A stretch of DNA of 64,000 nucleotides, taken from Cylicocyclus nassatus (taxonomy: Eukaryota; Nematoda; Chromadorea; Rhabditida; Strongylidae). A program made the translations under genes and the position numbers. Shown here one piece after another: positions 22,533 to 34,119 of the stretch. The notes under the pieces are model-generated. The model did no database searches, was not told where the DNA came from, and saw only the letters and a list, made by a program, of their open reading frames with translations. The stretch's first letter is position 1. Each line of letters begins with the position of its first letter. The DNA is taken from NCBI GenBank assembly GCA_958299035.1, contig CATQJL010000001.1, forward strand, positions 27,197,521-27,261,520, in the 5' to 3' direction.

Positions 22533-24974
22533 GAGCAAGCTCAGACACTTAAGGATAATTGTTTTATTGACGCATAATTCTGTACTCCGTTAAATTAGGA
22601 CCAAGGATTCACACCTTGCAGATCAGGAATGCTGCGAAAAAATCTGAAATCGTCAGCAAATAATTTTGTGACATATTAATTGCAACTGACACATTGCGCT
22701 GCTTGAACCTCTCTGGAAAGGTTGTAATTCGAAACTGACAAGTCAATCAACTTTGGCGTTTTCTGTTATAGACTCGAAAACAAAACTTCTGGCAGAAACG
22801 TGCAAAAAGAACAAACTTTTTCAAATGCAAAGAGTAGGCCATGAAATCTATGTACAAACAATCTCAATTTCTCTGCAAAGTTCCGATTTTTGACAACCTA
22901 ATTTAAATGATTGAAGCTCGAGTGGTCTTCTTTTTCCATCCTTACCTCTGCAATGAGTGTATAGTACAAGCTCAGAAAGATGCACTGACAAAAAAGAAAA
23001 TTTCTTTTTTTTATTGTTCAAGGAAGCAAATCTATGGAAATAGCGAAAGGTCGATATCTTCGACAGGACTTACGTCAAATTAAGCCGATTCAGGCATTAA
23101 ACAAGGGTCTTTCCAGCATGAATATTCTTTCTCGCTGCACTTTTCTGTCAGCAAAAGTAAATCTGCAGTTTTAATGAAGTGCCTTAGTGTTTGCCTTTTT
23201 CAACAGCTGCGTAGAAAGCCTTGAAATTGCATCGTTACCACTACCCAAGTTTCGCTGCACCAGTCAATTAATTGTGATCGCTAATGTAAATTGCCGAATT
23301 TGAGTGCAAGATTGATTGAGACCGCCACATTACCAGTTGTGGTAAGCATAGAAAGAAAAAAGGAGATTCTGAAAAGTGTTAGATAGGATGTTAGGGCACC
23401 AAACAGTAAAAATTCACAACGGATCTGAATCCCAAAGGGTTTTAATTGTGGTGCGTTGGAGCTTCAATTAACACTTACAGCACCATCGGTAGCTGTCCAA
23501 ATCACGATCGTAAACCAAATTTTTAGCAGTTTGTATAAAAAGGCAAAATGCAAATTGCAAAACCATTTCTCAATGCTTATCAAATAATTTACAGGAAATC
23601 GCATAAGATATCCAAACATATGAAAAAAATCAACAAAAAACTGCACATCATTTGATAAAGCTAAAATCCAGAGGATATCAGCGACACCCAAATTCCGACA
23701 CTTTCTGAAGCCAATGATCTCGATGTAGGCGCAGCTGCCGCAGAGGATTTGGATAGCAACATTGAACACAACAGGGCATCTACTGGTAGTATGCATGACA
23801 GATCTCTTATTCGCAGCATGAGCTAAGCTCATCCTCGAGCTTGTTTGGCTGTTGTTGAATGTCTTTCGAGTAACGTGTGTAAGGAGTACAAGTGATACGG
23901 CTAGACCATAAAGAACTTCGACTTCAGTAAGTTATCCTCAGATTTATCGATCGAGTAAGGAATTTGGTTCAAGCGGGCTGGATAACCAACAAACGATCTT
24001 CACCTCATCCTGGAGGTACTGAGTAAGCTTATCCTTGAGCTTTAAATATACGAAAATGAAGGATGTGGCGCTGGGAACTGCTTGGAAGGCAGTGATAAGA
24101 CATGCTTTCGGAGACTGACAGATGGATGTGGTTGAAAGTTGAGATTCATAGAAGTTTGATGGTGTGACTGGTTTTGAAGAATATTAGGTGGAAACTGGAT
24201 GGGGAAAACGGTTTTTTGTTGTAGAACATAATAAAAAACAGATTGGTGAGGAGAAAACACATAGTTAACAAAGTATTAGGAGGTATTGGATCACATTTAT
24301 AATGCTCAAAATGGAGGAGGTGGAAGGGTAGAGCGGATGCAAAGAAAAGGATATTATTTATGATAGCAAAGCAATAAAACAAATCTAAAATTTACGTGAG
24401 GGATACCATTTGGTAGGGCAAAGGAAGCCCTAGAAGATGACCCGCGAACCTTAGCAGAAGTTGTGACTTACGCAAAGTTTAGAGCCAAAACATAGGATGA
24501 CAAAATTCGCATCACCCTAAAAAATCCTACAAACTTCTCACTTCCTCCTGCATGCAAAAGACATATGCACTTATCTACATGTACGCTTGCTATATTCCTT
24601 CCACGCTTAGAAAACAAAAAAATTGAATAACGGAAATTGGCAAATTAGGCCCCAATAGTCCTGGGCTCCTCCCATATATGTCATTGTATACTGCCAACCA
24701 TCGAGAATCAGAGCACGAAAATTAGGCTTTGGATATGCCCCAATTTTTGAGAAAATATAAATTCAGCTCGAAGAACCAAAAGAAGGGACACCCTTTTCCA
24801 ATCCAGTACGATTTGGAGAGCACTGCGATCTCTGATAAAGGTGAGTGGTAAACCATTTCCGTTGTTGCTTCATATAAGCCTGCGACAATGACATTCCATA
24901 AGGGAAGAATGTAAACATCAAGGACCGCAAGCGTGATCTGATACACTGCTCCCAATTTGCTTGACAGAAACAGT
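22533..24974. other. gene-free stretch
   Basis: The 122-codon frame on the minus strand at 23464-23832 has hydrophobic stretches, but no splice context or recognised motif. Nothing else is supported. Confidence 0.35.
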
Positions 24975-24976
24975 TA

Positions 24977-25192
24977 CCCTAATTTCACGCGTACAAGGCG
25001 CGGGGTGGTCCTAGCTTTCATCGACCAGCCCGAACACGGCAAAGGACTTCGCAACCGAAGGACCCCATACCGTGCTGCGTTTTGCCTGACGAATCGTGCG
25101 GCATAAGAATCGCTTCTTAAAACACGTTGGGGCCGCTGAGCAGCTCGATGAAAGCTAGGACCACCCCGCGCCTTGTACGCGTGAAATTAGGG
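24977..25192. mobile_element. young TA-flanked MITE with perfect ~50-bp terminal repeats (family B)
   Basis: The left end CCCTAATTTCACGCGTACAA and the inverted right end match without mismatch for about 50 bp, through the GGCGCGGGGTGGTCC core. TA flanks both sides (24975-24976, 25193-25194). A diverged copy is at 53261-53474. The perfect arms argue for recent insertion. Confidence 0.88.
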
Positions 25193-25418
25193 TACATGTT
25201 ACCACTTTTGACAATCGTATGCGACCAAAAAATGGCATTTTTTTCTTGTAGTTGATCACATAACGAGATTTTCATATAGACTCTCATTTGGCAGTTTGAT
25301 TCAAGGAATCAATGGAGGAACTATGAAAAATCTTAGTTTTATTTTGATCCAGGTAAAAGGCCTAATTTTGCACTTCTTCTTCGAACACCTGTCATTTTTC
25401 TATTACATCAAGCATTTA

Positions 25419-25618
25419 CCCTATTTTCAGGTGTATAAGCCGCACCCTTTTCGCTCTAAACGCGAGCAGACCCAGGCGTGCCGCCGCGCATATGTCTCGC
25501 GAAGCGGTCGCCTTATCGCATACTGCTCTCACTTAACGCGCTCCATGATGACAATCAGTCTTTTGGCGTGTTCGCCTTTAGAGTGAAAAGGGTGCGGCTT
25601 ATACACCTGAAAATAGGG
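25419..25618. mobile_element. TA-flanked MITE (CCCTATTTTCAGGTGTATAA ends)
   Basis: The left end CCCTATTTTCAGGTGTATAA is mirrored by a right end closing CACCTGAAAATAGGG. TA is on both sides (25417-25418, 25619-25620). About 45 bp of the arms are nearly perfect. Its ends begin CCCTA like those of family B. Confidence 0.85.
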
Positions 25619-25620
25619 TA

Positions 25621-27250
25621 GTTCTTTTTGCAAAAAGTCTGGAATTTTTACTTCCAGTCCAGCAGTACCTCAACAGGAAACTTGCAAAAGCTTTAATCAA
25701 AAATTTACCACGTTCAAGTACTAATATTTCAACTATTATTGAAACAAGTGTTAACTAAAAATGCCAAAAGCACTACGTAAAACATCAGGTTGTTGAGTCT
25801 GATTTAATGCGCAATAAATATATGGTAATAAATGAATTAAGTCAACTTCTCTGCTCAGCTCTGTACATAAATACCAAGCGACGGACCGGAGGTGAGGGAG
25901 GAGAGCAACAAAATCACAATAATGGTTTTGTTTTTACTTGATCATACTTGAGAATCTCATAACAATTTTATATCTCTAGAAAAGCTTTTTTGGCGCGATT
26001 GCAGATCATGCCCCTCGATCCAGGAAAAAACTTTCTATCGACCAATCCCCTTCCAGAAAAAGGCTGCCACTGTTACGATAGACGACAAGATTCAGATATT
26101 GAGTCGTATCAAATTCCGCGAACATCGCTTCCCAGTTTTTATAATGTTTTTCCCGCAAAAAAACATATCTGTTAGCTTCTTTGAAATAGAATAGTGCCTC
26201 TTTAGTTACTCTATACATTTTCTCTCTCAGAACAGCCGCTAAAGAAAAAACCTAGCACCATAATTGAGGCGTCATAGCTTAGACTGAAACTTGATATATA
26301 GTAAATTTTTCATGACTGTCTAAAATTCTGTGAAGCAATTACGTCGGTACCAGTGTCAGATACGGCACCCCTTCTTTTCCGATTTGTTGCAATATGCAAT
26401 TTTTTTGAAGATAGGAATTTCTTTGAACATTACTTTTCAACGGAAATTCTATTTGCCAGTAAAACTTGCACAAAAACTTTTGATGATTTTCATCTTCAAC
26501 ACATTTTATTTCGATCTTCAAAAAAATTGCGAGCATTGCAGTGGTGCTTGAATTATTAGCATGTGGCTGCCTTAGAAACTGATAAAAACACTCGAATTGT
26601 GTTTTCGACTTTGGAAAAATGCAACTTCTACAAAATGGCGCGTTGATATCGCGTTAAGTTCGATCCACATCAAGCAAAGCTAAAATAATAAATACGAATA
26701 TCCAAATATATCGTATCTCGGTTCAAACAGATTTGCGAATTTCCCACTCCCTCACGCACATACTTCTCCACCAGATTTTTATATATAAACTTGCTACATT
26801 TTTCTAAGGGTTAGGAATCAAAAAGAAAATTATGCACTGGATTTTCAAACTTTGTCCGTAGCGGTTCTGTGTTCCTCGCAAATATGTGACTATATAGCTT
26901 CCAGTTCGGCTTACTCAGCTTCCGGCCCTGTCAAAACACTATGATAAAGGTCTCATCCTTAAGGTCCTGTACAACCTTTCCCTCTGCCCACTTCTAAATG
27001 CCAGTTCCCTATTCCCGCTATGTTAGTAATCAGCATGCTCGATTACCCCCACAGACATTCATTTAATTGGACTCAGCGATTCTAAAGTCTGCAAGTAAGC
27101 AGAAAACTTTTACAACCTAGGACAATAGCTTTGCGTCATCATAGGGCAAAGCTAAGAGCCTTAACCTCTACTATTCTGCTTTCTGGTGCTTAACTTTACT
27201 CGAAAATTTGCTGCTTGGTATGGTGCACCAATCGCTTCGTACAGTTTGAT
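25621..27250. other. gene-free stretch
   Basis: AT-rich with short overlapping frames on both strands. No signals are supported. Confidence 0.4.
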
Positions 27251-27254
27251 TTTT

Positions 27255-27350
27255 TAAGGGTTCCTTCATACTACGCCCGCAGAACGCAGCAGCCTGCCGC
27301 AGCATGCGGCAAAACGCCGCGTCCTGCGGCGTAGTATGAAGGAACCCTAA
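27255..27350. mobile_element. short palindromic MITE (GGGTTCCTTCATACTACG ends)
   Basis: GGGTTCCTTCATACTACG on the left is mirrored by CGTAGTATGAAGGAACCC on the right, with GCAGCAGCCTGCCGCAGC-type GC-rich sequence between. It is a short relative of the 30395-31031 element. Confidence 0.8.
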
Positions 27351-28660
27351 AAGTGATTATCTTCTAAAACGTCGTAAGCGCTCAACACTGAACTATCATC
27401 CTCATTCTCTACAAGACCAATAATTTCGCGCTGGAATATGCGCCCCTTGCAAGGGCGGGAACTCAAGTTTGTGCCCGACTCTAAAGCTGGTGCGTAGATG
27501 GACAATAGAGAGTAAGAACTATGTATGAAACATTACGAAAAAGTTATGAGAATGTGTGCCAAGGTTTTCCTCAAAGTTGGGTCGCATTGGAACCACCTGA
27601 AGAGCCAACTGATTCATATGTTTCTTCTGTACAAAGAATTTTTCCTCACTACATAACTCTGATCTACATCTACAACCCTCCAAATAGTTTTTGAGCCTAT
27701 CAAACCCCTTCTTACCGCTTACAGCCTTCAGATATCTTAAACGGAGGCGGCAATTCTGTTCCAGGCTGGCAGTGGTGCGTCGGACACAGCATGCGACCAA
27801 TTCGGAGAATGCGAAACATTTTCATTGTCTGTTCAATGTTGTTTTTGTGTTCTGTTCTATTCTTCCTCGTGATCATGTTTTAAATATTCATGACAGTGTC
27901 ATACAGGATGTCATATTTTTGTTGCGAACTCAACGGGGACATCGTTTCTAAGTCAGAGCCACCTCGTGCTGCGCTCTGGTTTAAATCATCAATGCAAGTT
28001 TTTCCTGCATTGATGATTTGAACCTTGATTTTCAGTTGCCAGAATCCGATTAGTTATTAGGGTAATCCAAAACACTGTTCGATTTTCATTTGCCTTGTAT
28101 ACAACGCGGCCATTTCATGAGAGTTTTGATTATTGCGGTAGTGCAAACATCTTTAAGGAATCTTTTCTTGCTCTTTTCGGTGATTGCTATAACGTGTTGG
28201 AATGCTCTCCAGTTATGAAAAGCTCAAAGCACAAGCTGTCTAAGTGCAGTCATGCTCAAGAGGGTGTCAGTGGAGGAAATCTGCGCAGCGTTCTTGAAAT
28301 CGCTCGTGTAAAATCCATAGTGTTATAGGAGTTGATGTGCTAGCATATGCGCACTTCCAACTTCCACGTAGGAATTGGCTTACGCTCCAGTTTTTGATTC
28401 CATTAGCTATTCTACAAGCGAAAACAATCTACTCGTAGCAACAAATAGTGTATTCAATAGCAAGGTCAAGCAGAACCATCACCCTATTGGTTTTTGTCTT
28501 TCGCAACAAGCAAAAAAATCAAACTTGGAAGTAAGTTATTGATGCGCGCGTGAAGAAGCTTTCAGATAGAGGCTTTTTTGATTCGCTCGCAAATATCTAT
28601 ACGTAGAAAAAAGTAATTCTTTGTTTAGCTATAATAAAATCTCTGGTATATAACCTGCAG
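27351..28660. other. gene-free stretch with a small hairpin
   Basis: A 14-bp inverted repeat (AAATCATCAATGCA at 27983-27996 against 28006-28019) is visible. No exon is supported. Confidence 0.45.
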
Positions 28661-28762
28661 AGTAATGCTTTATGCAAGGATAAAAATACACGTTTGGTGT
28701 CAATATTGAGTAGGTTATATTGACACCAAACGTGTCTTTTTATCCGTGTATAAAGCATTACT
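28661..28762. repeat. 102-bp near-perfect hairpin
   Basis: The arms AGTAATGCTTTATGC...GGTGTCAAT and ATTGACACC...GCATTACT pair over about 43 bp with a loop of about 14 nt. A few mismatches and small gaps occur (CAAGGATAAAAATACACG against CGTGTCTTTTTATCCGTG). Confidence 0.8.
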
Positions 28763-29024
28763 ATGTTGGAGTTCTTAACGAATACTTTGTGATATACCCC
28801 AAATTGTTCTCCTCGCTCATTTGTCTTTTTCAAGTGTCGCGCTATCCATATGATAGCAAAAACCGCATTGAACCATTAGGATTCGATCTTTTCAAAAATG
28901 TTTGTTTCCAGAGGAGGTTAAACACTCAGCAAATTGGGCATTTTTTTTGCAGAAAACTAGGGTTGTAAAGTGAATCTTGCTACATTGTAACTTCTTACGA
29001 CTACGAGTCGTATACTTTGAATTT

Positions 29025-30240
29025 TTGGTAAGGCTCCAGGGCACTATTCGATAGAGCAAAGCAAGCTTTACACGATGGGCAAAAGTTCGCACCTTCTCCG
29101 ACTCTACGTAAGTCTGTGTCTAGACCTCAAAAATTTGGTAAAAATTATAACCTACGAGGGGAGGATACTAACTCATTAATAGATTCGCCCACTAACGTGA
29201 ACACATATATTTGAATCACTTGGAACGCTGATTCTGAATATGCTGTTTTTAGCTGCTTAGCTTTATTCTGAAACGAGTTATGGCTTCTTTTCTATGCAGA
29301 GTTTGCGTGCCCCTCTACTTACTGATGCTACGGTGTCGACGTCTAGGTGGTTTTGCAATTGTTTAACGCTCCCTTTCAAGATCGGAAAATTAATCTGATG
29401 CTAGTTCAACACCCTAGCATTTTTTTCGGGCAGATTCTTTTCTACACGCCGTCTTACAACATTCAGAAGTCTGTTGGTTGCTTACAAAGGCAAGCCCATA
29501 ACTCGCTTCGGAATAATACTAAGCAGCTAGGAATAGCTTAATTGGAATCAGCGTTTGAAGCTGATTCCAAGTGTATGTGTCCCATCTCAAAAAGCGATAA
29601 CTTAGTATCCTTCCCTTGTTAGTTCAAAAAAAAAAAAGACCCATGGATCTCTAACTAACTCATAGAAATTGCACTTTACATCGGGCACTCATATGTACCG
29701 TTGCTGTCCTTCTCTCATCTAAAAATCAAGAAAGCAAAAAATTTCGAGCTTCACAAAAATGAAGCTACGCTGTTTCCTCTCATGTAATTGTAAGTGACCG
29801 TAAATTTTCAGTTTTCGACAAGCTCTAGCTTCCGGAAATACCGATTTTAGCCCCTCCTCACCCGAGTTTTTATGTTAAAATCTGTATTTCTCGAAAACTA
29901 GGGCTTGTGGAAACTTGAAAATTTACGGTACTTCTAAAAGCTTGTAATGTACAATTTTGAGAGTAAAGACACCATAGCTCCGTTTTTGTATAAGCACGAT
30001 GAGAGAAAAAAATAGCAACGGTGCTCATCAGTGTCTGATGTGATATGCAATTTGTCTGAGCAAGTCGGAGATTGTAGAACTTTTTCAAATTAAGAGTGGA
30101 TTTTTTCCAATTCTTCCAGCCTTCAGTACAACTTCTCGATACTAACTTAGGGTAAGTTGAAGTTGGTGCGAACATTTGCACACAGTTTTGTAGAGCTTGC
30201 TTTACTCTATCGAATGGTATTCTGAAGCCCTATCAAGAAG
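29025..30240. mobile_element. fold-back mariner-like element, AGAGCAAAGCAAGCT family, composite
   Basis: It carries the inverted pair GATAGAGCAAAGCAAGCT (about 29050) and AGCTTGCTTTACTCTATC (about 30195) and the interior words shared with 59613-60465 (AAAAATCAAGAA, AGCTTGTAATGTACA-type). The outermost ends are eroded. A further inverted pair with GGAACGCTGATTC/GGAATCAGCG around 29220-29570 looks like a nested insertion related to the interior of the 7915-9376 element. Confidence 0.55.
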
Positions 30241-30394
30241 ATTATGAACTACTAGCTGCAATCCTGGCTCCGCCCGGCCCTTCGGTCCAAAAGCGTTAAT
30301 GACCTTCTCTAGCATAGCGAAGGCAGATTTAAAATTAGCATTTGCATATCGTATAGTATACTTTTCCTGTTAAATAGGTGAATAAAAGTTCTCT

Positions 30395-31031
30395 CTAAAG
30401 GTTCCTTTATAATACGCCGCAGGACGCAGCAGCCTGCCGCAGCACGGCCGCGTCCTGCGGCGTGCGCCGCTGCAGGCGCAGTGAAAATATACGGCAGCAC
30501 AGTATCCCGGTTATGGGAGTACATCTATATTTGCTGCACGTTTTCTCCGAGAGGTTCTCAGACAGTCGATGGGATACCTCCGGAGCATGGCAGGGTCGCG
30601 GGCTTTCCCCAGCGGTGGGTTGCCACTTCACGCTCCGGAGCCCTGCCATTTCACGCATTTTTGTGCTCCGGGGCTCTCCCAAAAGTGGCGCAACTCCAGA
30701 GCAGAGATTTGCGCGTCGCGGAGAGGGGTCCCATTCGTCCTGTTTGTGACGTCACCGGGACGTCACGGTGAATGAATGGTACCCCTCTCCGCGACGCGCA
30801 TATCTCTGCTCCGGAGGTGCGCCACTTTTGGGAGAGTCCCGGAGCACAAAAATGCGTGAAATGGCAGCGCTCCTGAGCGCGAAGTGGCAGACTCGCGCCA
30901 TATGCCCGCCGGAGGTATCCCTTCGACTGTCTGAGTTCCTTCACAGTGAGGAGCTTATATTTTCACTGCGGCGCGCGCCACAGGACGCGGCAGGCTGCTG
31001 CGTCCCGCGGCGTAGTATGAAGGAACCCTAA
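30395..31031. mobile_element. large GC-rich fold-back element centred on inverted GACGTCAC
   Basis: The ends resemble those of the 27255 element (AGGTTCCTTTATAATACG on the left, CGTAGTATGAAGGAACCCTA on the right). The arms are complementary for nearly 300 bp each, including CCCAAAAGTGGCGCA and TGCGCCACTTTTGGG-type words. The centre is GTGACGTC-ACCGG-GACGTCAC at 30746-30766. Frames of 70-97 codons across it are mirror shadows of the arms, not genes. Confidence 0.8.
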
Positions 31032-31264
31032 GGTCTTTAATAAAATTAGCTCTATGCCAATATTAATAACTGATTAGCCGTGGTATACTAGCTTGCTTCA
31101 TAAGCTCTCTAAGCAAATGTCTGAAAGGCTTTCGTCTTCAACAAGGTAATATCTGAATCATTATTGTGAGTTTTATGCTCTTTCTGGTACTCAAGTGTCA
31201 ACTCTTCAGTTTGGCGAGGCTGCGGGCCTAAGATCCCAGGCGGCCGAAGTTCGGTCTCATTTAG

Positions 31265-31403
31265 GTCCGTATGGACTAACATCTCTGCGGCGAGGGGAGC
31301 GACGATTACAGTGATGTAAAAGTCGCAGTGGCATCCGCACGCAGCATTTTCATAAAGGGGGACGCCGCTCCCCTCGCCGCAAGGATATTGGTGCATATGG
31401 TCT
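31265..31403. mobile_element. imperfect fold-back MITE (GCGGCGAGGGGAGCG)
   Basis: GCGGCGAGGGGAGCG near 31288 is mirrored by CGCTCCCCTCGCCGC near 31366. Outer complementarity is weaker, so the borders are approximate. Confidence 0.5.
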
Positions 31404-31722
31404 CAAAATGTATTCGCTTGTAAGGAAACCTCAACAATGGTTCTCCAAGTTACGTTGGTCACGGAATATGGATGTAAGGAGCTAGCATATGCACAGAATC
31501 ACATTTATAAAAAAACTAGCTAGCATACCCAATATCGCACAAAATTGGGTAGCCTGACCGTCAAGCGGTATACATTCTCCAAACGCATCGGCAAGACTTA
31601 ATTTACCTCTCCGTCGACTTGCACCTCACCTCCACCTCTCACTACCTTGCCTTTCTTTCCTTTCTTGAACGGATTACAACCTTTGGGAGTCCCTTCATAG
31701 GAATAGAGCGGCCCTTTGGACC

Positions 31723-31949
31723 TCGGGCAGAGTTAAGCGATGTGGTCGTCGCGATTGAATAGCTACAGACAAGTGTGTTACGAGTTCTTGCATGCATCTT
31801 CTTGCATTTCGGCTGTGATATTTTCCAACACGACTATTCGTGACTAACTATCACAACCGAAATGCAAGAAGATCGGCATGCAATGAACTCGTAACACTTG
31901 TCTTGTAGCGATTGAATCGCGACGATCAAATCGCCTGAGCTCTGCCCGA
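31723..31949. mobile_element. fold-back MITE (TCGGGCAG ends)
   Basis: The left arm runs TCGGGCAGAG, GTCGTCGCGATTGAAT, TTCTTGCATTTCGG; the right arm mirrors it with CCGAAATGCAAGAA, ATTGAATCGCGACGA, CTCTGCCCGA. About 100 bp per arm. Confidence 0.8.
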
Positions 31950-31959
31950 CGCCTTAAGC

Positions 31960-33060
31960 GACTCACATAGAGTGCATGCTGTTAACCAGCAAATAAAAAT
32001 GACGTTTATCGCCATATTTACATGACTGTGGTGAAATGACTTGATGATAATCGTAAGCTTTCATTCTTCCAGAAATTAGTAAGCAAATCAATAAATCGAT
32101 AGAATAATCCAGCGAATTTCTTGAAAAGTATCCTAAGACCGTCTCCGGAGTCGGAAACATCTGTGTGCAAATCTTCTCAATAGGTTCAGACACATGCGCT
32201 TCTATAACGCAAGTACCTCCATACGTACATTTTTGAGTTGTACATACATACATATAGAGATTATCTTGCTTGTAAAATACATAGCTAAAAATCAATCATT
32301 CGTATAAGTTTGGCATGAATAATTGGCACCTCCTAAACAAGGTCAAAAAGCGGCTTCTTTGACCGAACAGAAGGATTTTTTGGCACCGAAGGGTTGTGGG
32401 CTCTTTTTGGTTATAGAATAATTTTCAATTTTTTTACTATCTATGGTGGCTAGGGTGGCTACGTAATATGCCCTCAGCTTTTATGGGAGAGCGTAGCCAT
32501 GCCAGACAGGCTTGAAATGAGGTAATATAAATCTAGATCTTGCATCTTTTTCAAGAATATATTTCGCAATTGCTTCCTTCTCAGGCAAAAAATGCTTAGT
32601 TCGCGGAAATCGGAACCATCAAAAAACAGTGATTGCAAAAAGCTAAGAAGCAGCACCTGGTACATTGAGAATTCATTCTGGTATCCCTGTAATGTGGTAT
32701 CTGAGTTGCATTGCAGCTACATACCAAATATTATACTGGCAAATACGTCACACCGTACTTGATATTTGAAGTTTTTGAATTGGTCAAAATTTCTTGTCTA
32801 TACGTACTTTTCATTTCACAAAGTTTCAAGAACTGTGAAAGCAGCTCGTACTAGCAACTTTCTGCAAACCTGTATATCACATAAAAGCTTTTTGACATTT
32901 AATTTGCAAATATTGGTAATCCTCTTCTGCAATTTTCCCGATACTCTGTTACGCGAACAGGGTTATCACTCAAACAACTTGAAAGATTTATTAGCGAAAG
33001 CGTACCAAGAAACACTTGGACGTCTTTACTGTCTTTACTACGGTAATCCTGACTTTTTCT
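31960..33060. other. upstream region of the leader/Rh gene pair
   Basis: No exon is supported. A 110-codon minus-strand frame (31963-32295) and a 106-codon plus-strand frame (32766-33086) lack motifs. Any promoter for the 33088 transcript should lie here. Confidence 0.35.
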
Positions 33061-33068
33061 TGATTCAG
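33061..33068 (+). promoter_or_regulatory. possible trans-splice acceptor before leader copy 1
   Basis: TTTTTCTTGATTCAG ends at 33068, 19 nt before the ATG at 33088. This is a good acceptor with no upstream exon seen, the pattern of spliced-leader addition in nematodes. Confidence 0.45.
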
Positions 33069-33087
33069 GCATTTTGCTACATGTGAT

Positions 33088-34085
33088 ATGAGCAAGGGAG
33101 CCACTCGTCGAAATGTCATGCGTATTTTCACTTTAGTAGGTATGCTTGCTTAGAGATACATTTCTACTTTTTATCGATTAGATAACATATACCGCAGTTT
33201 ATCTTTTGTGATGTTCTAAACCACTCCATACCGTCGTAATTTTACAGAAGGTCTCATTGGACGAGGGACTCCCACCAATGCAGCTGGGGATTATGACAGG
33301 TACGAATTGATATGCTTTTGGTTTTTCAAGCTTTCGTTTCCCACTGGCACCTCGAGAGTTTGCAAAAAAAATCAATAAAATCCTTGAAAACAGTGGACAA
33401 TTTCAAATTTAATTTTTCTGTGTTTGGTCATGAGAAATTTGAAATTTGCAACAAAAATCGGTGCGGTTGGTAATACAGGTGAAAAGAGAATTATCCACGA
33501 TCAGTGAAAGAAAAATCAGTGAAAGAAAAGAGAATTGTTTCTCGATTCATTATTTAGTCTCATATCTTTCACCAAGCCATGTACTCGGTTATCCCAAATG
33601 CTCACTTATTCTCCTTCAGCCAATTTATCTCCAGTCATTTATTCCAGCATTTCTTCTAGACTCATTATTTTCTTCATCCTTATGTAAAAGAGTAGAGTCG
33701 CAAGGATTGACCGAAATCGTTCCTTCATCAAACAGGTTGGATACGGCATGATGGTAGTGAAGTGAGAGTAGAATGAATATTCTCAAGAATAATGAACTCT
33801 ATAATATTATAGACTAATAGGTATTTTTGACCAAATGCGCAGCAAACTTCTGTTCGCTTGTTATTCTTCTCCTTCCTTGCTTAAGAAGAAATCGTCACTT
33901 ACTTCGCCCTCTAAAATTAGTGAGAAACATGTTCAATAGAGAGAAGCTAGGTGGAAGGTAAGTTATAAAATTAATCTCACAACAAGAACTTTTCAACGGC
34001 CGCATGTTTATCGATGTTCCCTTCCTTTATTCTCCCTCAAAGGCAAGATAGTGTTTCGATTTCAACTCAAACTAGTTTTCAATAG
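33088..34085 (+). CDS. leader module, copy 1: conserved small protein or alternative Rh 5' exons
   Basis: The exons are 33088-33139, 33248-33299, 33886-33957 and 34043-34085, all with consistent phases (1, 2, 2). The start reads MSKGATRRNVMRIFTL, exon 2 reads EGLIGRGTPTNAAGDYD, and exon 3 is basic (RNRHLLRPLKLVRNMF). With exon 4 the product is about 73 aa ending SVSISTQTSFQ before TAG at 34083-34085. Exons 1-2 are conserved at 60749-61124, including identical exon 2 length, so they are very likely real. Exon 3 can also splice to the acceptor at 34106, in frame with the Rh protein, which would add a basic cytoplasmic N-terminus of about 60 residues to the transporter. I cannot tell which form is used. 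The acceptor of exon 4 (CCCTCAAAG) is weaker than the others. Confidence 0.6.
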
Positions 34086-34098
34086 TTGATAAAAATAT

Positions 34099-34106
34099 CT
34101 TCACAG
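34099..34106 (+). promoter_or_regulatory. splice acceptor directly upstream of the Rh ATG
   Basis: ATATCTTCACAG ends at 34106, 21 nt after the leader stop codon and 13 nt before the Rh ATG. It can act as a trans-splice site (operon-like) or as a cis acceptor for leader exon 3. Confidence 0.55.
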
Positions 34107-34119
34107 GGATTCGAGGACA

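Noticed and set aside
23464..23832. Possible membrane receptor ORF of 122 codons on the minus strand
   Set aside because: Hydrophobic because of T-rich codons; no receptor motif, exon borders or neighbours support it.
30407..31031. Six overlapping frames of 68-97 codons
   Set aside because: They are mirror images of each other produced by the inverted arms of the fold-back element; the shared peptide on both strands reveals the palindrome.
31963..32295. 110-codon minus-strand frame with scattered Cys
   Set aside because: No signal peptide, splice signal or pattern of a known Cys-rich family.
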